Shown: piece after piece, positions 58,992 through 64,000 of the stretch
Layout: each line of letters begins with the position of its first letter
Position numbering within the stretch: position 1 is the stretch's first letter
Origin: Limobrevibacterium gyesilva
GTDB taxonomy: Bacteria > Pseudomonadota > Alphaproteobacteria > Acetobacterales > Acetobacteraceae
Direction of reading: 5' to 3'
NCBI RefSeq assembly: GCF_025989185.1
Contig: NZ_JAPDNT010000010.1
Span: 1-64,000, forward strand
DNA length: 64,000 bases
The notes under the pieces: model-generated
Told to the model about the DNA's origin: nothing
Seen by the model: the letters and a program-made list of their open reading frames with translations, nothing else
Databases searched by the model: none
Translations under genes and position numbers: made by a program

Positions 58992-60389
58992 TCAGGCGGG
59001 CAGTTCGTTCTCGGCGCGCAGCATGCGGATGGACTCGCGGAAGGCGGCAACGGTGTCCGCGATGTCCGAGGCCTGATGGGCCGCCGAGGTGAAGCCGCCC
59101 AGGCGCGGATTCAGGTCCACCCCGTTCACCAGCATCGCCAGCCGCATGCGCGCGGAGAGCTGCGCCGGCTGGGCCTTCAACTCGTCCATGCTGGCGGCAT
59201 GCGGGTCGAACGTCGCCGGCGTGATGTCGCGGCCCTGCGGGTTCATGAACAGATGGAAGCCGGAGGTGGTGCCGTACACCGCCCAGGGCACCCGCTCCTG
59301 CGTCAGCACCTCGTTGAGCCCGGCGCGCAGTTCCGCGGCGCGGGCCGAAGCGACATCGTTCGCATCGGTCTCGGCCAGGATCGTCAGCGCCGCGATGCCG
59401 GCTGCGGCCGACACCGGGTTGGCGTTGAACGTGCCGGGATGGCCGATCTTCTCGCGCCCGGCAGCGGCCGCGGCGGCGAAGTCCAGCAGGTCCAGGATGT
59501 CCTTGCGCCCCGCCACCGCCGCACCGGGCATGCCGCCGGCGACGATTTTCGCGAAACTGGAAAGATCCGGCCGGATGCCGAACGCCACCTGGGCGCCACC
59601 ACGCGACGTGCGGAAGCCGGTCACCACCTCATCGAAGATCAGCAACGCCCCGTGCGCCTGGGTCAGCGCGCGCAGGCCATGCAGGAACTCCGGCTTCAGC
59701 GGCACCTGGCCGAACGACGAGCCCGTGGGCTCCAGGATGATCGCGGCGATGTCCGGGTTGGTCTTCAATACCGCCGCCACCGCATCGATGTCGCCGGGGC
59801 TCACCAGCACTGTCTTGTCGGCGATCCCTTGCAGCACGCCGGGAGTCGGCGAGCCGTCGAAATGGTTCGAGTAGCCGCTGGTCATGTGATCGTGCCAGCC
59901 GTGGAAATGGCCCTTGAAGCGCAGCAGCGTCGATCGCCCGGTGAAGGCGCGCGCCAGGCGCACGGCCATCAGCGTGGCCTCGGTGCCCGAATTGGTGAAA
60001 CGCACCCGCTCGGCCGAGGGGATCAGCCGCTGGATCGCCCGCGCCCAGCCGATCTCGCGGGGGTGGCTGGCGCCGAACTGCGAGCCCTCCGCGGCCGCTT
60101 CGGCGATGGCGGCGGCCACCGTCGGGTGGCCATGGCCGAGGATCAGCGCGCCATGTCCGCCGAAGAAATCGACGTAGCGGTTGCCGTCCACGTCCCATTT
60201 ATGCGGCCCCTGGGCGCGGGCCACGTAGATGCCGTACGGGTCGACATGGCGGGCATCGTGCGTGATGCCGCTCGGCAGCAGGTCCGCGGCCTGGCGCGCC
60301 AGGTCGGCCGAGCCGGGCGTGCGCTGGCGATATGCCGTAACGATGCGGGAATTGATGCGGGGGTCGTCAAGGACCATTGCCGTTGACAT
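58992..60389 (-). CDS. Class III aminotransferase/glutamate-1-semialdehyde aminomutase family
   Basis: A 465-residue PLP enzyme. The Schiff-base lysine is K281 (PDLSSFAKIVAGGMPG), and D253 (IFDEVVTGFR) supports the pyridine nitrogen. NSGTEATLMAVRLARAFTG (133-151) is the phosphate-binding region. AGGAGG precedes the ATG at 60389. Although similar to HemL, the catabolic context and the absence of other haem genes favour transamination of a small amine, beta-amino acid or keto acid. Divergent from an amidohydrolase over 125 bases that contain a large palindrome. Confidence 0.9.
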   Translation of the reverse strand: MSTAMVLDDPRINSRIVTAYRQRTPGSADLARQAADLLPSGITHDARHVDPYGIYVARAQGPHKWDVDGNRYVDFFGGHGALILGHGHPTVAAAIAEAAAEGSQFGASHPREIGWARAIQRLIPSAERVRFTNSGTEATLMAVRLARAFTGRSTLLRFKGHFHGWHDHMTSGYSNHFDGSPTPGVLQGIADKTVLVSPGDIDAVAAVLKTNPDIAAIILEPTGSSFGQVPLKPEFLHGLRALTQAHGALLIFDEVVTGFRTSRGGAQVAFGIRPDLSSFAKIVAGGMPGAAVAGRKDILDLLDFAAAAAAGREKIGHPGTFNANPVSAAAGIAALTILAETDANDVASARAAELRAGLNEVLTQERVPWAVYGTTSGFHLFMNPQGRDITPATFDPHAASMDELKAQPAQLSARMRLAMLVNGVDLNPRLGGFTSAAHQASDIADTVAAFRESIRMLRAENELPA

Positions 60390-60448
60390 CGGCGCCTCCT
60401 GAGCATGAAGCGGCCAGTGTGCGACGGTCCGCGCCGCTTGGGGAGGGG

Positions 60449-60498
60449 TTGCGTAAATCTTTCCGTCCGCCGACCATCGGCGGACGCAAAAGACGCAA
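60449..60498. promoter_or_regulatory. 50-base dyad in the divergent promoter region
   Basis: Three nested stems share one axis: TTGCG/CGCAA (60449-60453 with 60494-60498), TCTTT/AAAGA (60458-60462 with 60489-60493) and a perfect 10-base CGTCCGCCGA stem (60464-60473 with 60477-60486). The loop is three bases. It lies between the divergent aminotransferase and amidohydrolase genes and ends 16 bases before the latter's start. It could be an operator for an unlinked regulator or a leader hairpin. Confidence 0.65.
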
Positions 60499-60514
60499 GG
60501 ATGGAGGCGGCCGG

Positions 60515-61642
60515 ATGTTCGATCTCGTGTTGCAAGGCGGTCGTGTGATCGACCCGGCGCAGAACCTGAACGAGGCGCTCGATGTCGCGTTCGCCGGCGG
60601 CAAGGTGGCCGCGATCGGCAAGGACCTCGGCCCCGCCGCCGAGACCCGCGACGTGTCGGGCAAGATGGTGGTGCCCGGGCTGATCGACCTGCACACCCAT
60701 GTCTATTGGGGCGGCACCTCGCTCGGCGTGGACCCCGACGACTACGCGCGCTTCAGCGGCTGCACCACGCTGGTGGACGCCGGCTCGGCCGGCCCGGGCA
60801 ACATCCACGGGTTCCGCAAGCACGTCATCGAGCGGTCGGACGTGCGCATCCTGCCGTTCCTGAATATCGCGTTCCCCGGCATCTTCGGCCTGCACTGGGA
60901 GGTGAGCTTCGGCGAGTGCAGCGACCTGCGGCTGGTCAACTCCCGCGTCTGCCTGGCCGTGGCCAAGGAGCAGGCCGACCTCATCGTCGGCATCAAGGTG
61001 CGTGTGGGCGGCGGCACCTCCGGCGCGCTCGGCATCGTCCCCATGCAGATGGCGCTGGAAGTGGCCGAGCATATGGGCCTGCCGCTGATGAGCCATCTGG
61101 ACGCGCCGCCGCCGCCCCGCAGCGAGGTGATGAAGCTGATGCGCGGCGGCGACATCCTGACGCATTGCTTCCGCCCCTTCCCCAACGCCCCCGCCGCCGC
61201 CGACGGCAGCGTGGAACAGGACGTGCTGGACGCCCGCGCCCGCGGCGTGATCTTCGACATCGGCCATGGCCGCGGCTCGTTCGGGTTCGAGACCGCCATG
61301 GCCATGCTGAAGAACGGCTTCCTGCCGGACGTGATCTCGTCCGACGTGCACCTGACCTCGATCGGCGGGCCCGCCTACAACATGCTGGTCACCATGTCGA
61401 AGTTCCTGCGCATGGGCGTGCCGTTGAACGAAGTGATCCGCGCCAGCACCATCAACGCCGCCAGCGCGGTGCGAGTGCAGGACCGCGGCACGCTGAAGCC
61501 CGGGCTGCTGGGCGACGCCACCATCCTGGAGATGGAACGGGGAAAGTTCACCTTCATGGACGTGGTGGGCGAGACGCTGGACAGCGACGAGCAGTTGGCC
61601 TGCCGCGGCATCGTGCTTGGCGGCAAGTGGTGGCACGGCTGA
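60515..61642 (+). CDS. Amidohydrolase/deacetylase metallohydrolase (dihydroorotase-like fold)
   Basis: A 375-residue TIM-barrel metallohydrolase. The start ATG 60515 follows GGAGG. Metal ligands are H60 and H62 in DLHTHVYW, with the bridging lysine likely K161 in GIKVRVGG, H194 (LMSHLDAP), H217 (LTHCFRP) and D277 (SSDVHLTS). The overall length and these positions match the YtcJ/EF_0837-type amidohydrolases that act on N-acetyl- or cyclic amino-acid derivatives. The protein is expected to be cytoplasmic. Substrate unknown; a link to the lyase encoded downstream is plausible. Confidence 0.9.
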   Translation: MFDLVLQGGRVIDPAQNLNEALDVAFAGGKVAAIGKDLGPAAETRDVSGKMVVPGLIDLHTHVYWGGTSLGVDPDDYARFSGCTTLVDAGSAGPGNIHGFRKHVIERSDVRILPFLNIAFPGIFGLHWEVSFGECSDLRLVNSRVCLAVAKEQADLIVGIKVRVGGGTSGALGIVPMQMALEVAEHMGLPLMSHLDAPPPPRSEVMKLMRGGDILTHCFRPFPNAPAAADGSVEQDVLDARARGVIFDIGHGRGSFGFETAMAMLKNGFLPDVISSDVHLTSIGGPAYNMLVTMSKFLRMGVPLNEVIRASTINAASAVRVQDRGTLKPGLLGDATILEMERGKFTFMDVVGETLDSDEQLACRGIVLGGKWWHG

Positions 61643-61652
61643 GCCCTGCGGC

Positions 61653-62573
61653 TCAGCCGATCTCCCGCAGCCGCTTCTCCTGCCGGGCCAGCAGGAACTC
61701 CACCTCGGCGATGTCGCGCGCCGTCAGCGTCACCCGCGGCGCGCGCTGCGCAGCGGACGGAATCGCGCCGCGCCTGGCCAGCACGAATTTGCGCACCGCC
61801 AGCCCCGGTCCCGGCTGCTGCTCGTAGCGCGCCAGCGGCAGATAGGCGTCGAAGATGTCGGCGGCTCGGCCGGGGTCGCCGGCTTCGTGCGCGGCCACGA
61901 CGCCTGCCATCATTTCGGGAAACGCGAACCCGGTCATCGCCCCGTCGGCGCCGCGGCGCAGTTCCTCGGGCAGGAACAGCCCGCCATTGCCCACCAGGAT
62001 GCTGATGCGGCGCATGTCCGGCACGTCGCGCAGCGCCGAGATCTTGGCCAGCCCGGGCCAGTCCTCGTGCTTCAGCATCACGCAGGTCGGCAGCGCATCG
62101 ACCACGCGGCGGATCACGCCCGGTGCGATCTGCACGCCATTGGCCTGCGGAAAGTCCTGCAGCACCCAGGGGATATCGCCCAGCGTCTCCGCCACCTGGC
62201 GGAAATAGCCGAAGATGGCATCGTCCGTGCGCAGATTGGGTTGCGGCGCCACCATCACCCCGGCCGCGCCCCCCTCCATCACCGCCGTCGAGAGGTCTCG
62301 CATCGCCGCGAAGCCCGGGCTGGACACGCCGACCACCACTGGCACACGGCCGGCCACGCGCTGCACGACACGCCGCGTGAAAACCAACGCCTCCGCGCCG
62401 GACAACTTTGGCGCCTCGCCCATCATGCCCAGGATGGTCAGGCCGGTGGCGCCACGCTCCAGATAGAACTCCACCAGCCCATCCGTGCCCGCCAGGTCGA
62501 GCGCGCCGTCGTCGCGGAACGGCGTCACGGCAATGATGAAAACGCCGCGCGCGGTCTCGTCCAGCCGGTTCAT
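61653..62573 (-). CDS. DapA-family (Schiff-base aldolase/lyase) protein with altered active site
   Basis: A 306-residue TIM-barrel protein of the dihydrodipicolinate synthase/N-acetylneuraminate lyase family. The Schiff-base lysine is K168 (TCVMLKHED). Two expected residues are changed: the usual G-T-T-G-E loop reads GMMGE (49-53), and the canonical tyrosine of YNxP is glutamine (Q139 in LQDFP). The remaining fold is complete. These changes argue against authentic DapA and for another retro-aldol or hydratase reaction, as known in divergent family members. Convergent with the amidohydrolase. Confidence 0.85.
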   Translation of the reverse strand: MNRLDETARGVFIIAVTPFRDDGALDLAGTDGLVEFYLERGATGLTILGMMGEAPKLSGAEALVFTRRVVQRVAGRVPVVVGVSSPGFAAMRDLSTAVMEGGAAGVMVAPQPNLRTDDAIFGYFRQVAETLGDIPWVLQDFPQANGVQIAPGVIRRVVDALPTCVMLKHEDWPGLAKISALRDVPDMRRISILVGNGGLFLPEELRRGADGAMTGFAFPEMMAGVVAAHEAGDPGRAADIFDAYLPLARYEQQPGPGLAVRKFVLARRGAIPSAAQRAPRVTLTARDIAEVEFLLARQEKRLREIG

Positions 62574-62609
62574 GCCGTTCCGCCTTTTGCCTTGTCCCGA
62601 GCCGCCGCC

Positions 62610-62852
62610 TTAAACGGTTTTGTGCGTGCCGTCGCAGAGCGGCCGGTGGCCGCTGTGCTTGCAGGCGCAGAACCACACGTCGCCATCCTTCTCGGCCTTG
62701 TAATGCACGGGCGTGAACGGCCCGCCTTTATGGGAGCCGTCGCAGAAGGGCTGTGTGCCGCTCTTGCCGCAAGCGCACCAATAATACGACTTCCCGGCCT
62801 CCACGGTGACCTTGATGGGTGCCCTTGCGGCAATCACGGGTGATTCGGACAT
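62610..62852 (-). CDS. Twin CDGSH iron-sulfur domain protein
   Basis: An 80-residue protein with two complete CDGSH motifs: C26, C28, C37 and H41, then C62, C64, C73 and H77. Each would bind a [2Fe-2S] cluster with 3Cys-1His ligation. The start is the ATG at 62852; upstream extension shows no family sequence. Twin-motif versions are common in bacteria, while mitochondrial mitoNEET has one per subunit. Probably a redox or iron/sulfur-sensing role; no neighbour helps. It lies 36 bases after the DapA-like gene start. Confidence 0.93.
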   Translation of the reverse strand: MSESPVIAARAPIKVTVEAGKSYYWCACGKSGTQPFCDGSHKGGPFTPVHYKAEKDGDVWFCACKHSGHRPLCDGTHKTV

Positions 62853-63068
62853 GCTTCTGCTTCCTGCCTGCTGGCCACGCATGGGCCGCACACGACATCG
62901 TAACGCCCGCCTCGCCCGGCTGCCAACTCGTCCGCCCGCCCCTGTGCGCCTGGCGTTTTTCGCCGCAATCCCGGCATCGCTGGCCCGGGACATGTCCGGC
63001 GCCACGATTCCACGCTCCGCGGCAAATCCATGCTATTTGTTTGAACGGCCAGTCGACGGAGAACCAGC

Positions 63069-64000
63069 ATGCGCCGCCTGCACTACGCTGCCGCCCTTGC
63101 CATGTGCCTCGCCCAGCCCGCGTTCGCCCAGCCCGCGGCGGCCCCGCAGGCGGCCATGGTCGGGACTGTCATTGCCGCCAAGCAGGACGTGACCAAGGGC
63201 CTGGACTTCGTCGGCCGGGTGGAGGCCATCCAGCGCGTCGACATCCACGCCCGCGTCACCGGATTCCTGGAAGCCGTCCTGTTCACGGAAGGTTCGACCG
63301 TGAAAGAGGGCGATAAATTGTATCAGATCGAGCGGCCGCCGTTCGAGGCCGCCGTGCTGCAGGCCCGCGGCAACCTGGTCCAGGCGCAGGCGCAGTATGC
63401 GAATGCCACCCTGGAGCGCCAGCGCGCCGAAGAACTGGTCAAGACCAGCGCCGTATCCGTTGCGATCCGCGACCAGCGCGTGGCGGCCGAACAAAGCGCG
63501 CAGGGCCAGGTCATCGTCGCGGAAGCCGCCCTGCAAACCGCTACGATCAATCTCGGCTACACCGCCATCACTGCCCCGATCACCGGCAAGATCGGCCGCA
63601 CCCTCGTCACCAAGGGCAACGTCGTGGGGCCGGACAGCGGCACCCTCGCCCAGATTGTCAGCGAGGACCCGATGTACGTGACCTTCCCGGTCAGCAACCG
63701 GGAGTTCCTGCGCATGCGCCAGGCTGGCGGCCAGGTGGATGTCAACGCGATAGAGGCTGTCATCCGCTTCGCCGATGGCTCGACCTATGACCAGCGCGGC
63801 CGCATCACGTTCGTCAATGTCAGCGTCGACAAGGCCACCGATACGCTGCTGGTGCGTGCCAGCGTGCCCAATCCCACCGGCGTCCTCGTGGACGGGGAGT
63901 TCGTCCGCGTTCTGGTCCAGGGCGACAAGCCGGAACAGATGGTGGTCGTGCCGCAGGCGGCCCTGATCGCGGACCAGGAAGGCATTTATGTCTTCATCGT
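63069..64000 (+). CDS. RND/HlyD-type efflux periplasmic adaptor subunit (3' partial)
   Basis: The gene starts at ATG 63069, preceded by GGAGA, and runs off the right edge after 310 full codons. A signal peptide MRRLHYAAALAMCLAQPAFA precedes QPAAAP. The membrane-fusion-protein order is visible: a first beta-barrel/lipoyl half (VGRVEAIQRVDIHARVTGFL, VKEGDKLYQIERPPFEAA), a coiled-coil hairpin (about residues 100-160, AQAQYANATLERQRAEELV), the second lipoyl half (ATINLGYTAITAPITGKIGR) and a beta-barrel (YVTFPVSNREFLRMR). It would link an inner-membrane RND pump to an outer-membrane channel; the pump gene presumably follows outside the window. Confidence 0.93.
   Translation, partial: MRRLHYAAALAMCLAQPAFAQPAAAPQAAMVGTVIAAKQDVTKGLDFVGRVEAIQRVDIHARVTGFLEAVLFTEGSTVKEGDKLYQIERPPFEAAVLQARGNLVQAQAQYANATLERQRAEELVKTSAVSVAIRDQRVAAEQSAQGQVIVAEAALQTATINLGYTAITAPITGKIGRTLVTKGNVVGPDSGTLAQIVSEDPMYVTFPVSNREFLRMRQAGGQVDVNAIEAVIRFADGSTYDQRGRITFVNVSVDKATDTLLVRASVPNPTGVLVDGEFVRVLVQGDKPEQMVVVPQAALIADQEGIYVFI

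Noticed and set aside
58992-60389. Assignment of the aminotransferase as HemL (haem biosynthesis)
   Set aside because: The fold is similar, but the gene is tied to an amidase and lies in a catabolic cluster; no haem gene is nearby, so only the family is claimed.
1-64000. CRISPR arrays, tRNA/rRNA genes, transposons or prophage
   Set aside because: No regularly spaced repeats, no cloverleaf-like or rRNA sequence, no transposase, integrase or phage protein was found on either strand.

Overview
The window is a GC-rich chromosomal segment with strong G/C bias at third codon positions, Shine-Dalgarno starts, frequent 4-base ATGA stop/start overlaps and occasional GTG starts. Gene content (GTP cyclohydrolase II/URC1-like enzyme, extracellular polyhydroxybutyrate depolymerase, sedolisin, many ABC importers for organic solutes, zf-HC2 anti-sigma factor) fits a metabolically versatile alphaproteobacterium, most plausibly of the Acetobacteraceae/Rhodospirillales. 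That placement is inference: there is no rRNA or other taxonomic marker. I see no tRNA, rRNA, CRISPR array, transposase, integrase or phage gene, and no clearly broken gene. The only partial genes are the two cut by the window edges.

Layout. 1-6.5 kb: the end of an ornithine-cyclodeaminase-like gene, a solute-binding protein, a DUF1348-TetR operon behind a large palindromic operator, a zinc alcohol dehydrogenase, a C45-type acyltransferase/hydrolase and a LysE exporter with an attenuator-like leader. 6.9-11.8 kb: two hypothetical genes, a short-chain dehydrogenase, a PhyH dioxygenase, and a URC1-like GTP cyclohydrolase II overlapping uracil phosphoribosyltransferase. 12-18.4 kb: a sedolisin with a small partner gene, two lipoproteins, a sulfotransferase and a secreted PHB depolymerase. 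18.5-43.9 kb: one long minus-strand run. In transcription order it holds a peptide/opine-type ABC importer with three binding proteins, a hydantoinase/oxoprolinase pair (hyuA-hyuB), a complete branched-chain-amino-acid-type importer (SBP-LivG-LivF-LivH-LivM), a nucleoside hydrolase, a gamma-glutamyltransferase, a second hyuA-hyuB pair, and finally uppP.

44.3-64 kb: a mosaic of short, often divergent catabolic transcription units. These are a ketopantoate-reductase-like enzyme with an oxaloacetate-decarboxylase-like enzyme; an ECF sigma factor with a divergent zinc-finger anti-sigma factor; a rhamnonate-dehydratase-like enolase; a block of thiolase-like protein, DUF35, Rieske protein and two amidohydrolases; an SDR with a polysaccharide deacetylase; a RidA-like protein with a TsaA/TrmO protein; a CoA transferase, amidase, class III aminotransferase, amidohydrolase and DapA-like lyase cluster; a twin-CDGSH protein; and the start of an RND adaptor.

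Together this looks like an accessory catabolic region for amide-, lactam- and hydantoin-like nitrogen compounds and organic acids, each module with its own importer or local regulation. The points most worth following are the thiolase lacking its nucleophilic cysteine beside DUF35 and Rieske proteins; the two hyuAB sets tied to importers and GGT; the URC1-Upp pair without a visible URC4; a DapA-like protein lacking the canonical tyrosine; and several large palindromes, including a two-copy dispersed hairpin and two nested operators.
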